From an uncultured Clostridia bacterium (lineage in GTDB: Bacteria > Bacillota > Clostridia > TANB77 > CAG-508), in NCBI GenBank assembly GCA_944392805.1, contig CALXXZ010000002.1, positions 62,001 to 126,000 of the forward strand: a stretch of DNA of 64,000 bases. The letters run 5' to 3'. The notes beneath the pieces are model-generated. The model saw only the letters and a list, made by a program, of their open reading frames with translations, made no database searches and was not told where the DNA came from. Of the stretch, positions 54,209-63,271 are shown piece after piece. Within the stretch, counting starts at the first letter, position 1; each line of letters starts with the position of its first letter. The position numbers were made by a program, and so were the translations under genes.

Positions 54209-55780
54209 TTATACTCTTAGCCTAAATGTTTTAGGTGCTAATCTATATGCTAAAATCAGTGATATTATACAATATACACTAGCAAATATTATTGTTGCAA
54301 TTCCGAAATATGTTGTTGGCAATTTTACTTTCATCATATAATAGCATGCCAAGTAGGTCAACATATTTACAATTGAATATGTGCTACTTTTTGCTTCACT
54401 TGCTACATTATAAGGCTGTAACAAATAATACATTACTAAATGATGTATCGAAAAGAATACGCTCATTGATATTATAGATACAAATATTATTAAATAGTCA
54501 ATATTATTTGTTGTTCCTCCTGTAAAATATAATAACAATGATAATCCTATTCCAATTAAAGTTGCTGGTATTGCATTAATAAATACTACACTTTTTATTC
54601 TTTCTTTAAATAGACTTAATATTGATTTTGGACTTCTAAAAAAAGCATATGTAAGCATACTATGGTCACAATTCATAAACATTGATTGTGTAACAGTTTG
54701 ACCTCTATTTATTAAATACATTATAAATACGAAATATGGTAAAGATGACATTAGTAACTCATTTGTTTTTGTTCTTAATTCTTCATTTATTTGTGTAAAA
54801 AATATCATTCCTATTATAATAAATATTATAATATATGATAGCCATTTTACTGATTTACTTAAAATTTTGCTATGTCTTTTTATAAATATTTCATTAAAAT
54901 ATGCATATCCTTTTTTATTACTCGTTGTTTCTGGTGTTATTTCTATTTGTTTTAATACTGTTTCTCTTGCAATTTTTTCTGCATTTTCTTGAGTATTCAT
55001 ACTTGAACTTGTTAGTATTTTTTTATACATTTCTCTATATTTATTAAATTTATTAATAAATATAATTCCAAATAATGCCCCAATTATACTGATTAATTCT
55101 ATTATAGAAAAGACAAATGGTGTTATGGCTAATCCCAAATATGGTAATAGATATGCTAATATTAGACATGTAAATACTATTCCCCATACAAATTTAACTG
55201 GTGTATTTTCATTTACAACTATATTATTTTTTTCGTAACTTTTTAAATTATGTGTGCCTACTAATATTTTTGCACTTGCTATAAAAAATGGTATTATTAT
55301 ACATGCTAATAAACTTAGACCAGCCATTTTTCCAAAAATTATTGTAAATGGCATAAATCCTATTATTACTTTTAATATTGAATACCAGTAATTTGATAAT
55401 GTATATTGTTTCGCATTCATTCTCATTAAAAACATTGCATAATATTTATCTTTCGTTGGATTGAACATATATGTATTCATAAATGCTCCAGCTATTGTTA
55501 GAAATAACATTATATTGAAAAAGTTATTTACCATATTAGTTTTGTATAAACTTAATGGTGTTACTATCATTAATAAAATATATACTAATTTCCAAATAAA
55601 TATTGAGATTATTTCTAATATCGCACTTATTATATTAGCAAATATTTTTATTCCTCTATTTTGATACAAACTATTTGGTAATATCTTTTTTATTATTGGC
55701 AATTGTTTTATAGCATAAATTATTGTATTTACTTTATATGTATTTCGTAATTTAAAGGATAATATAAATGTTTTAAACAT
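54209..55780 (-). CDS. ABC transporter permease, large
   Basis: The 523-residue membrane protein has about ten to twelve hydrophobic segments (for example LVYILLMIVTPLSLY, ILAYLLPYLGLAITPF and SYIIIFIIIGMIFF) with a charged central loop of about 60 residues. No specific family name is certain; it resembles large ABC-2-type permeases paired with a single ATPase. Its ATG overlaps the upstream ATPase gene by 8 bases, so it is the membrane part of that transporter. GGAGG precedes the start. The substrate is unknown. Confidence 0.82.
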   Translation of the reverse strand: MFKTFILSFKLRNTYKVNTIIYAIKQLPIIKKILPNSLYQNRGIKIFANIISAILEIISIFIWKLVYILLMIVTPLSLYKTNMVNNFFNIMLFLTIAGAFMNTYMFNPTKDKYYAMFLMRMNAKQYTLSNYWYSILKVIIGFMPFTIIFGKMAGLSLLACIIIPFFIASAKILVGTHNLKSYEKNNIVVNENTPVKFVWGIVFTCLILAYLLPYLGLAITPFVFSIIELISIIGALFGIIFINKFNKYREMYKKILTSSSMNTQENAEKIARETVLKQIEITPETTSNKKGYAYFNEIFIKRHSKILSKSVKWLSYIIIFIIIGMIFFTQINEELRTKTNELLMSSLPYFVFIMYLINRGQTVTQSMFMNCDHSMLTYAFFRSPKSILSLFKERIKSVVFINAIPATLIGIGLSLLLYFTGGTTNNIDYLIIFVSIISMSVFFSIHHLVMYYLLQPYNVASEAKSSTYSIVNMLTYLACYYMMKVKLPTTYFGIATIIFASVYCIISLILAYRLAPKTFRLRV

Positions 55781-56480
55781 TGTTTTCCTCCTTTAATGCT
55801 GATATTATTTTGTCTTTTAATTCATTTTCTGCCAAGTTTTCTTTATCTATTTTTTCTAAGATTCCATGATTTAATAATACTATCTCATCACATAAACTTA
55901 ATGCTAATTCCATAATATGTGTTGAAAATATTATTATATGGTCTTTTTTGATTCCTTTTAGCATCTGTTTCATTTCTTCTGCTACTACTACATCTAATGA
56001 TGTTAATGGCTCATCTAATAATAATATATTAGGATTTGCAATTATGTTTACTAACATTTGCATTTTGTTTTTCATTCCATGTGAATAGTCTTTTAATAAT
56101 TTATCTCTATCTTCTTTTTGAATTTTCATAAAGTCAAAATATTCATCAATTGTTTTTGGATTTTGTATTGTTTTTTGATTTATTTCTAAAAAGAATTTTA
56201 AGAATTCTCTTCCTGTTAAAAATTCTGGTACTGTTGGAGTTGATAATACATATCCAATATCGTCTATTTCTACTTTTCTTTGTTTTTCATTTTCTTCTAT
56301 TATAAATTCTCCTGAATCTATTTTGATATCATCATTTAAGCAATTGAAAAATGTAGTTTTTCCTGCTCCATTTCTTCCTAATAATCCATAGATTTTTCCT
56401 TTTTCAAATTCAAAGTTTATTCCTTTTAATACTTCTTTTTTCTCAAAATTCTTTGTTACATTTTTTACTATTAGTTTCAC
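55773..56480 (-). CDS. ABC transporter ATP-binding protein
   Basis: The 235-residue ATPase has Walker A GLLGRNGAGKTTFFNCL near residue 33, signature YSHGMKNKMQ near 129, Walker B ILLLDEPLTSLDV near 150 and FSTHIMELA. It starts at a GTG (56478-56480) preceded by GGAGG. It overlaps the downstream permease and follows another permease gene by 26 bases, so four transporter genes (58191 to 54209) probably form one operon. Confidence 0.92.
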   Translation of the reverse strand: MKLIVKNVTKNFEKKEVLKGINFEFEKGKIYGLLGRNGAGKTTFFNCLNDDIKIDSGEFIIEENEKQRKVEIDDIGYVLSTPTVPEFLTGREFLKFFLEINQKTIQNPKTIDEYFDFMKIQKEDRDKLLKDYSHGMKNKMQMLVNIIANPNILLLDEPLTSLDVVVAEEMKQMLKGIKKDHIIIFSTHIMELALSLCDEIVLLNHGILEKIDKENLAENELKDKIISALKEENNV

Positions 56481-56506
56481 TTTATTCCTCCTTAAATATT
56501 TATTAT

Positions 56507-57301
56507 CTATCCTAAAAATTCCTTTCTATTATATCTGAAATATGTTCCTAACATTGTTAAAGCTATTATTCCTATACCTATATACACATATTTCATATCA
56601 ATTGCATTATTCAATATAATGTATCTTGATGATACAAATTCAAATAAAGAAATATCTTTAATTATTTTTACGTTTTCTCCCATATTTCCTATTATTTGCA
56701 TGAAATATGATAAAAATACTATTCCTATTGATAGACTCATTACTGGTTTTGTCTTTTTAAAAAATGTTGATATGAAAAGCATTATAAAAAATAACATATA
56801 ATATAATAATATTGGTAATATACTTATCATTAGAAATTGTTTTGTATCAAAATCTTCTCCATTAGATAATGATATCCAATTTATTACTGTTACTATTGTT
56901 GTAAATATAAAAATGTTTATTACTCCACACAATATTTTTGATGTTACAATTTTATTCCTACTTACTGGCTTTGAGTAAAGAAATTCTATTGTTTTATCAT
57001 TTTCTTCTTTTAATAAAATTGTTCCTCCTAATATTGCTGAATATATTCCCCCTATTAATGTTAAAAATATGTATCCTTCAGTTTTAAACCATCCAAATAC
57101 TGTTTCTATTCCTACTATATCCATATTAAAATTTGCAAGTATTTCTTTTGGCATAGAATTCATCATCTGTTCCAATGCTCCTCTGGATTCTTCTGTTATT
57201 AAATTTGGATATATTGCATATATCAATATATAGATTAATATTAATGTAATTGACCATATTATCAAGCTTTTTAAATTTATTTTTAATTCTCTTTTTAACA
57301 T
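56507..57301 (-). CDS. ABC-2 type transporter permease
   Basis: The 264-residue membrane protein has six hydrophobic segments with an ABC-2 layout: N-terminal segment LIIWSITLILIYILIYAIY, an extracytoplasmic stretch with a short helix, then IFLTLIGGIYSAILGGTILLKEE with the E-E-x-D charged turn KEENDKTIEFLYSKPVSR. This is the usual permease partner of NatA/CcmA-type ATPases, here the one encoded 14 bases upstream. Confidence 0.87.
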   Translation of the reverse strand: MLKRELKINLKSLIIWSITLILIYILIYAIYPNLITEESRGALEQMMNSMPKEILANFNMDIVGIETVFGWFKTEGYIFLTLIGGIYSAILGGTILLKEENDKTIEFLYSKPVSRNKIVTSKILCGVINIFIFTTIVTVINWISLSNGEDFDTKQFLMISILPILLYYMLFFIMLFISTFFKKTKPVMSLSIGIVFLSYFMQIIGNMGENVKIIKDISLFEFVSSRYIILNNAIDMKYVYIGIGIIALTMLGTYFRYNRKEFLG

Positions 57302-57315
57302 CTTTTTCCCCTTTT

Positions 57316-58191
57316 CTATTTATAATAGTGTATAAATATTTCTTCAATATCAATTTCTTGTATTAATAGTTTTGATATTTTATATTTTGAAATTTTTTCT
57401 ATTAAACTATTTATCTCTTTTGAATATAAAAATTCTATTTTATTTTCCTTTTTTGTAATAACTTGTTCTATTTCTAATTCTTTCTCTAATTTTTCTATTT
57501 CTTCAGTTTCTATTTTTACTTTTACTATATTAGTATCTTCTAAACTTTCTATGTTCTCTATTTTTACGATTTTTCCTTCTTTTATTATTGCTACTTTATC
57601 ACATATTCTTTTTACTTCATTTAATATATGTGATGAAAAAAATATTGTTTTTCCTTCTGCTTTTTCTTCTTCTAATATTTTATAAAATTCTTCTTGCATC
57701 AATGGATCTAAACCACTTGTGGCTTCATCCATTATTATAAATTGTGGATTATGCATTAATGCTAATGTAATTCCTACTTTTTTTAGATTTCCTAATGATA
57801 ATTCTTCTATTTTTTTATTTATATCTATTTCTAATCTTTTTACTAATTTTTCTGTTTTTTGAGTACAATCTTTTTTATAAAAAGAAGCTGAATATTTTAG
57901 TAATTTCTTTACTGTTAAATCTTCGTATAAATGAATTTCTGATGGTAAATATCCTATTTCTTGCTTTACTTCATAATTTTTGTTTTCTACTTTTTTTCCA
58001 TTTATAATTATTTCTCCTGAATTTTTTCTAATCATATTCATTATACATTTTATTGTTGTGCTTTTTCCCGCTCCATTTGGACCTATAAATCCATATACAA
58101 TCCCTTTTGGTATTTCTAAATTTATATTTTCAATTCCTCTTTGTTTGCCATAACTTTTAGTTAAATTTTTTATTTCTATTGTGTTTTCCAT
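57316..58191 (-). CDS. ABC transporter ATP-binding protein
   Basis: The 291-residue ATPase has Walker A GPNGAGKSTTIKCI near residue 38, signature LSLGNLKKVG near 133, Walker B FIIMDEATSGLDP near 155 and SSHILNEV. The signature LSLGN is slightly unlike LSGGQ but functional in many CcmA-type proteins. The C-terminal 70 residues form the regulatory extension. GGGAGG precedes the ATG. It is the first gene of the four-gene transporter operon. Confidence 0.92.
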   Translation of the reverse strand: MENTIEIKNLTKSYGKQRGIENINLEIPKGIVYGFIGPNGAGKSTTIKCIMNMIRKNSGEIIINGKKVENKNYEVKQEIGYLPSEIHLYEDLTVKKLLKYSASFYKKDCTQKTEKLVKRLEIDINKKIEELSLGNLKKVGITLALMHNPQFIIMDEATSGLDPLMQEEFYKILEEEKAEGKTIFFSSHILNEVKRICDKVAIIKEGKIVKIENIESLEDTNIVKVKIETEEIEKLEKELEIEQVITKKENKIEFLYSKEINSLIEKISKYKISKLLIQEIDIEEIFIHYYK

Positions 58192-58241
58192 TTTGGAATC
58201 CTCCCACTTATTTTTCTATCCCATTTTAACATAAAAGTTTT

Positions 58242-58270
58242 AAAAAGAATAGCTTTTTATGCTATTCTTC
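58242..58270 (-). terminator. Terminator overlapping the end of the glycosyltransferase gene
   Basis: AGAATAGC/GCTATTCT stem with a loop of T, followed on the minus strand by TTTTTAAAAC; the stop codon lies in the stem. Confidence 0.82.
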
Positions 58271-58966
58271 TTCTAAAATTTTATCAGCTTCTTCTTGTGT
58301 TAAATATTTATATTTTATCATTTTATTTATTACTTGTTTTTGTCTTTGTTTTGCTAATTCTGGATTCTTAGTTGGTGAATATGCTGAGGGCGCATTTGGA
58401 ATTCCTGCAAGCAATATACATTCACTATCTGTCATATCTTTTGGCTCTTTTCCAAAATATCCTTGTGATGCTTCTTTTACTGTATAATATCCATCTCCGA
58501 AATAACTAGTGTTTAAATATAATTCTAATATAAAATCTTTTTCATACCTCTTTTCTATTTCAAATGCCATAAATACTTCTGCAATTTTTCTTTCCATTTT
58601 CTTTTCTTGGGTAAAATATATGTTCTTTGATAATTGTTGTGTTATTGTACTTCCTCCTTCTACAAAACTCATTGCTTTTATATCATTTATTGCTGCTCTT
58701 CCTATTGCAATTATATCTATTCCTCCATGGTCATAAAATCTATGGTCTTCTACTGATATTACTGCATTTATATACATTTGTGGCAATTCTGATATTTTTG
58801 TATAATTTTCTTTACTTTGTATTTCTTTTACTTTATCTTCTATTGACATTTCTTCTATTGCTGTTTTGTACATATTGTATCCATTTCCTATATAAAGTAG
58901 AGCTATACTTGTTAATATCAATAATAGTATAAATAATATTTTAATTATTATTTTTATAACTTTCAT
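58262..58966 (-). CDS. Monofunctional peptidoglycan glycosyltransferase (GT51)
   Basis: The 234-residue protein has one N-terminal membrane segment and a GT51 domain with the five motifs: AVISVEDHRFYDHGG with the catalytic Glu near residue 67, GGSTITQQLSKN near 103, KIAEVFMAFEIEKR, ELYLNTSYFGDG and the C-terminal LLAGIPNAPSAYSP. No transpeptidase domain follows, so it polymerises glycan strands only. The start at 58964-58966 fits the GAGAG site better than an in-frame TTG three codons upstream. Confidence 0.93.
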   Translation of the reverse strand: MKVIKIIIKILFILLLILTSIALLYIGNGYNMYKTAIEEMSIEDKVKEIQSKENYTKISELPQMYINAVISVEDHRFYDHGGIDIIAIGRAAINDIKAMSFVEGGSTITQQLSKNIYFTQEKKMERKIAEVFMAFEIEKRYEKDFILELYLNTSYFGDGYYTVKEASQGYFGKEPKDMTDSECILLAGIPNAPSAYSPTKNPELAKQRQKQVINKMIKYKYLTQEEADKILEEE

Positions 58967-59095
58967 TTTTCTCAACTCTCTTTCTATATTTAGTATACAA
59001 TATTTTTCGACATTTTGCCATTGATTTTTGTTACATAATTCTTACATTTTTGTCATAATTAAAGAGTACATTTTCATGTACTCTTAACTTTGATA

Positions 59096-59671
59096 TTATT
59101 CATAATTTCTTGTAACTTGATATTCTATATGGTCTGCAGTTTCAGCTATTCCAACCATAACTCCACTTCCATTTACTGCTTTTTGTTTTTCTTCTTTTAA
59201 TTCTTCCGCTTTATTTATTAATTCTGTAATCTGTTCATCTGTAAAATCATTTTTATTTGATTTTATTAATAATTTAAAATATTCTAATGCTTTTTCTTGT
59301 TTTCCACTTGCTATTTCATAATATACTGAAATTGTATGTACAATATCATTTTCAGGATTTCCTGTATATTCTTCTGGTTTTACATAGCAATATATGCCAT
59401 CTTCTATCATATACCAATATAACTGATCTTCTGATGTTGAATTTGCATCTTCTTTTGCTTGGTTTTCAAGGCCTCCGTCCATTATTTCAGTATTAAATTT
59501 TGCTACTGCTGTATTTACATTTTCTTTTTCTATTGTTCCATATTCTGCTATCATATCATCTAGTTGTTGTTGCTGTTTTTCTATATCTTTGTCTAAAAAA
59601 TAGTTAACTCCAAAATAGATTCCAACACTTAATATTATAAGTACAAGTAATATAATTGTAGATTTTTTCAT
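59096..59671 (-). CDS. Membrane-anchored protein of unknown function
   Basis: The 191-residue protein has an N-terminal membrane segment (about residues 5-24) and a hydrophilic extracytoplasmic domain with YGTIEKENVNTAVAKFNTEI, a Tyr/Trp-rich strand region (EDQLYWYMIEDGIYCYVKPEEY) and a helical C-terminus. No family is recognised. The AGGAGG-like site before the ATG is good. It lies between the glycosyltransferase gene and a GntR-controlled ABC pair and could be a single transcription unit; a hairpin at 59062-59090 follows it. Confidence 0.68.
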   Translation of the reverse strand: MKKSTIILLVLIILSVGIYFGVNYFLDKDIEKQQQQLDDMIAEYGTIEKENVNTAVAKFNTEIMDGGLENQAKEDANSTSEDQLYWYMIEDGIYCYVKPEEYTGNPENDIVHTISVYYEIASGKQEKALEYFKLLIKSNKNDFTDEQITELINKAEELKEEKQKAVNGSGVMVGIAETADHIEYQVTRNYE

Positions 59672-59732
59672 ACATTCCCCTCCTAATAATTAATTTAAAT
59701 TATTTATATCATATTAATTATTAGTTGTCTAC

Positions 59733-60404
59733 TTATATTTCTTTTTTCATATAAATTTTGCAAGATAATTTATATGATAAGAAATACATTAATAATATTA
59801 CTGCAATTAATATATATGTTCCAAAGTTTTTAATAAATCCTAATATCTGATTTGTATCAAATTGAATACTTAGTCCTGCACTTGTTATTAAAAATACTAA
59901 TCCTCCTATTAATGCTCCTATTAGTATAATTAGTACAAACATCTGAACTCTACCTTTTTCTGCTCCCCATTTATATATACTTGGTATTTGTATAGCTTCT
60001 ACTAAACTTATTCCAAATACTCCTCCTAGTACCATTGTTAATATTGGCTCAATATCTGGTATTTCGCTATATACAATATAGTTTATTCCATATGTTGCAA
60101 TTATTGAAATTATCGCCCCTAATACAATCATTCCAATAATTAATATATATTTTGCTTTTACCATTTCTTTTTTATTTGTAGGAAATGTTAATAAATATTT
60201 ATCTGCTTTAGATATTTCATCATAACTAAATGTTGATAATCCTATCATTCCTATTGCTGTCATTAACATTATTGGCATAAATGTTAATGAACTTTTACTT
60301 GATACTCCTAAACCTATAAATACCACTATTACTATTAAAAGTGAAAATTTATAATGTGATAAATTTAACAAGTCTTTTACTATAAGTCCTTTTATTCCAT
60401 TCAT
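59733..60404 (-). CDS. ABC-2 type transporter permease (GntR-linked)
   Basis: The 223-residue protein has six hydrophobic segments in an ABC-2 layout (IVVFIGLGVSSKSSLTFMP, TYGINYIVYSE, LVEAIQIPSIYKWGAEKGR, FVLIILIGALIGGLVFL). It resembles small permeases such as those of the YtrC/YhcI type. It starts one base after the ATPase stop, and together with the upstream gntR gene forms a three-gene unit. Confidence 0.85.
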   Translation of the reverse strand: MNGIKGLIVKDLLNLSHYKFSLLIVIVVFIGLGVSSKSSLTFMPIMLMTAIGMIGLSTFSYDEISKADKYLLTFPTNKKEMVKAKYILIIGMIVLGAIISIIATYGINYIVYSEIPDIEPILTMVLGGVFGISLVEAIQIPSIYKWGAEKGRVQMFVLIILIGALIGGLVFLITSAGLSIQFDTNQILGFIKNFGTYILIAVILLMYFLSYKLSCKIYMKKEI

Positions 60405-60405
60405 T

Positions 60406-61257
60406 CTATTTTTCCCCCTTTATATATATTAACATGATGTCTTCTATTGTTGGCTTATCTATTATTTGTATGTCATATTTTCTTCTAAATTCATTTTTGT
60501 TTTCTACTAATATTTCATATTCATATCTGTTCTTTTTATATTTTAAATAATCTGCTTTATTTATTTTTTTGAATTCTTGTTCAGAACATTTTACTATTCC
60601 ATATCTATCTAATAATTCATCTTTTGTTTTTGTTAATACTATTTCACCATTATTTATAAATGTTATATAATCTGCTATATGTTCTAAGTCTGATGTTATA
60701 TGACTTGATACCAATATTGCATGTTCTTCATCTTGTATAAAGTCTTGAAATATGTCTAATATTTCATTTCTTGCAACTGGGTCTAGTCCTGATGTTGGTT
60801 CATCTAGTATTAATAATTTTGGATGATGTGATAATGCTACTGCTATTTTTAATTTCATTTTCATTCCACTTGAATAGTCTTTTGATATTTTGTTTTTTGG
60901 TAATTTAAATTCTTCTATATATTTGAAATATAGTTTTTCATCCCAGTTTTGATAAAAGTTTTTCATTATTTTGTTTATGTCCATCGGATTTAAATATTCT
61001 GATAAAAAACTATCATCTAAAACTACTCCTATATCTTGTTTTATTTTCTTTTCTTCTTTTTTATTGTCTAGTCCAAATATTTTTATTTCTCCACTATCTG
61101 TGTTTATTATGTTTAATATTGCTTTTATTGTTGTTGTTTTTCCTGCTCCATTTTCTCCTATTAATCCCATTATCATTCCTTTTGGTAATGATAAATTTAC
61201 ATTTTTTAATTGAAAGTCTTTATACTTTTTGTTTAAGTTTTTTACTTCTAGTATCAT
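60406..61257 (-). CDS. ABC transporter ATP-binding protein (YtrB-like)
   Basis: The 283-residue ATPase has Walker A GENGAGKTTTIKAI near residue 36, signature YSSGMKMKLKIA near 132, Walker B LLILDEPTSGLDP near 153 and SSHITSDLEHI. The start at 61255-61257 is chosen because AGGAGG, which lies in the end of gntR, precedes it; the in-frame codon upstream overlaps gntR. It pairs with the permease downstream; substrates of such GntR-controlled ABC systems are usually cell-wall antibiotics or stress signals. Confidence 0.92.
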   Translation of the reverse strand: MILEVKNLNKKYKDFQLKNVNLSLPKGMIMGLIGENGAGKTTTIKAILNIINTDSGEIKIFGLDNKKEEKKIKQDIGVVLDDSFLSEYLNPMDINKIMKNFYQNWDEKLYFKYIEEFKLPKNKISKDYSSGMKMKLKIAVALSHHPKLLILDEPTSGLDPVARNEILDIFQDFIQDEEHAILVSSHITSDLEHIADYITFINNGEIVLTKTKDELLDRYGIVKCSEQEFKKINKADYLKYKKNRYEYEILVENKNEFRRKYDIQIIDKPTIEDIMLIYIKGEK

Positions 61258-61258
61258 T

Positions 61259-61636
61259 TTAATTTTCCTCCTCATATAAAATTTCTATTATATTTTGTAT
61301 TTCTTGTTTTGATATATTACTTATTTTTGCTATTGATACTGCTGTATCTATTAAGTTTTCTATTTTTTGAAGTTGCTCTTCTCTTATTAGTTCTATATTT
61401 TTGTTTGCTACATATGTTCCTTTTCCTGGTATTGTTTCTACATATCCTTCTTTTTCTAATTCTTCATATGCACTTTTTGTTGTTATTACACTTATTCTTA
61501 AGTCTTTTGCTAAGCTTCTTATTGATGGCAGTAGTTCACCAGTTTTTAATTCATTTGATACAATTTTGTTTTTTATCTGTTCTTTGATTTGCTCATATAT
61601 TGGTGTATTACTTGAATTACTTATTATTATATTCAT
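61259..61636 (-). CDS. GntR family transcriptional regulator (YtrA subfamily)
   Basis: The 125-residue protein has a winged-helix GntR domain (PIYEQIKEQIKNKIVSNELK... LLPSIRSLAKDLRISVITTKSAYEELEKEGYV, read as separate motifs) followed by only a short helical tail (LQKIENLIDTAVSIAK), the layout of YtrA regulators. These repress their own operon of ABC transporter genes until cell-wall stress. It is encoded just upstream of such a pair, and a palindrome covers its -10 box. AGGAG lies 9 bases before the ATG. Confidence 0.93.
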   Translation of the reverse strand: MNIIISNSSNTPIYEQIKEQIKNKIVSNELKTGELLPSIRSLAKDLRISVITTKSAYEELEKEGYVETIPGKGTYVANKNIELIREEQLQKIENLIDTAVSIAKISNISKQEIQNIIEILYEEEN

Positions 61637-61658
61637 CAAAATTTTCTCCTTTTTTATT

Positions 61659-61699
61659 CTGTATATATACAGTATATACAGTTAATATAAATTTGTCAA
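61659..61699 (-). promoter_or_regulatory. gntR promoter with palindromic operator
   Basis: On the minus strand TTGACA (61694-61699), 17-base spacer, TATACT (61671-61676). CTGTATATA...TATATACAG (61659-61681) is a 23-base palindrome that covers the -10 box, a likely binding site for the GntR protein itself. Confidence 0.82.
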
Positions 61700-61727
61700 T
61701 ACTTTTTTGAAAAAATTATTTTTAAAC

Positions 61728-61761
61728 AAAAAAAATTAGAGTAACTCGTTTGAATTACTCT
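61728..61761 (-). terminator. Terminator after the XRE-family gene
   Basis: AGAGTAACTC and GAATTACTCT form a 10-base stem (one wobble), followed by AATTTTTTTT on the minus strand. Confidence 0.8.
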
Positions 61762-61810
61762 ATACTACTTGTAATTTGAGGGCTACTAATTAAATATCTA
61801 GTCCTATCTC

Positions 61811-62209
61811 TCATTGTTTATCATTTTTATTTTTTAGTAAATAAATTGCTAGACAACTCATTCCTATTCCTAACATAGTAATAGCATTATTCATATCAAT
61901 TTGTTTCAATATAGAAGTAACTATTATGCAAATTCCCATTGCTAATCCGATGCCAATCAATACTATATTAACAATTTCATCAATTTTATTATCTTCCTTT
62001 TTAGATTGAGCATTTAACAACTCTTCTACTGTTATGCCTAAAAGTTCTGCTAATTTTGGAATAGAATTAACATCAGGACAAGATAAATTTCTTTCCCACT
62101 TTGACACAGCTTTATCTGTTACATTCATTTTTTCTGCTAAATCATTTTGTGTCATTCCTTTTTCTTTTCTTAAAGAACTTATCATTTCTCCGATACTTTT
62201 ATTTGACAT
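61811..62209 (-). CDS. XRE family regulator with C-terminal membrane segments
   Basis: The 132-residue protein has an N-terminal HTH_3 domain (residues about 5-62; SLRKEKGMTQNDLAEKMN, DKAVSKWERNLSCPD) and two hydrophobic segments (IVLIGIGLAMGICIIVTSIL and ITMLGIGMSCLAIYLL). Such membrane-tethered XRE proteins are common in Firmicutes; the membrane part may sense or sequester. GGAGG precedes the ATG. A promoter at 62234-62262 and AAACTAAA-rich repeats upstream may include its operator. Confidence 0.9.
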   Translation of the reverse strand: MSNKSIGEMISSLRKEKGMTQNDLAEKMNVTDKAVSKWERNLSCPDVNSIPKLAELLGITVEELLNAQSKKEDNKIDEIVNIVLIGIGLAMGICIIVTSILKQIDMNNAITMLGIGMSCLAIYLLKNKNDKQ

Positions 62210-62233
62210 ATAAATCCCTCCTTTGTTAATTCT

Positions 62234-62262
62234 ATTGTAATATTGCTTTTTTAAAAACTCAA
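62234..62262 (-). promoter_or_regulatory. Promoter of the XRE-family gene
   Basis: On the minus strand TTGAGT (62257-62262), 17-base spacer, TACAAT (62234-62239). Upstream (62271-62315) the sequence has several TTTAGTTTA-type repeats, including TAAACCTTTAGTTTA, a possible operator. Confidence 0.62.
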
Positions 62263-62400
62263 CCGATAGTTAGTTTACTTTACTAAACCTTTAGTTTAGT
62301 TTTAGTTTATTACACAACTTACTATTTTTATATGTTTCAGAATATCATAAATGAGAGTAATTATCAATATAACTACTCCCATTAAAATTTGTCTCTTAGA

Positions 62401-63186
62401 TTATTTATCAAAATAATCCTTTATTCCATATACTCTATATGCATTTTGAGTTGTATATTTTATAACATCCTCTTCTAATAGACCTTTTATTTCTGATATT
62501 TTTTTGACAATATAATTTAAGTATAGTGAATTGTTTCTTGAATGTTTTTCGAATGGTTCAGGTGGCAAAACTGGACTATCTGTTTCTATAACAATTTTAT
62601 CAATAGGGGTTATTTTAACTGTTTCTTGTATATCTTTATATCTTGTCACAGGTCCTCCTATTCCTAAATAATAACCCATATCGATAAACTTCTTTGACAT
62701 TTCTGGTGTTCCAGAATAGCAATGCATTATCCCTGTTTTTTTAACTCTATATTCTTTTAATATTTTTTCTACATCTTCGTGTGATTCTCTCGAATGTATA
62801 ATTATTGGTAAATCATATTTATTAGCTAATTTTATTTGTTCAATAAAATACTTTTTCTGCAATTCTATAGGATAATTAAAATGATAATCCAAACCAGTTT
62901 CTCCAATTGCAACTAACTTTGACTCCTTATTTTTTAATTCGTTTTTTACTATTTGTTCAATTAAATTCACTGAAATTTCTTTTTCTACTTCCATAGGATG
63001 TATTCCTAATGAATAATACATATATGAATATTTATTGGCATATTCTATAACTTTGTTAGCTGATTCTATATTTATACCTATATTTACAAGTCCACAAATT
63101 GTTTCCTTAAATTTATCAAATAATTCTTCTCTATCTTTATCAAATTCTTTCCAATCATAGTGAGCATGAGTATCAAAATATGACAT
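62401..63186 (-). CDS. tatD: TatD family metal-dependent DNase
   Basis: The 261-residue TIM-barrel protein has FDTHAHYDWKEFD at residue 4 (His-x-His), the Glu metal ligand in AIGETGLDYHFNY near 93, HSRES near 132, MHCYSGTPEMSKKF near 156 and the terminal ETDSPVLPPEP near 208. TatD enzymes are 3'-5' exonucleases or deacylases with a role in DNA repair or RNA turnover. GGGGGAAG precedes the ATG. It stands alone. Confidence 0.95.
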   Translation of the reverse strand: MSYFDTHAHYDWKEFDKDREELFDKFKETICGLVNIGINIESANKVIEYANKYSYMYYSLGIHPMEVEKEISVNLIEQIVKNELKNKESKLVAIGETGLDYHFNYPIELQKKYFIEQIKLANKYDLPIIIHSRESHEDVEKILKEYRVKKTGIMHCYSGTPEMSKKFIDMGYYLGIGGPVTRYKDIQETVKITPIDKIVIETDSPVLPPEPFEKHSRNNSLYLNYIVKKISEIKGLLEEDVIKYTTQNAYRVYGIKDYFDK

Positions 63187-63230
63187 ATTATCTTCCCCCT
63201 TTTTCGTTTATATTATAATTCTAAATTTTG

Positions 63231-63263
63231 AAAAAGGCAAGATGTCATTTGACACCTTGCCTC
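63231..63263 (-). terminator. Terminator after the GNAT gene
   Basis: GGCAAGGTGTCA/TGACATCTTGCC 12-base stem (one wobble) followed by TTTTT on the minus strand. Confidence 0.88.
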
Positions 63264-63271
63264 ATTACATA

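Noticed and set aside
57126..57353. 75-residue minus-strand frame between the two ABC genes
   Set aside because: It overlaps the end of the ATPase gene and the start of the permease gene in another frame, with no similarity to anything.
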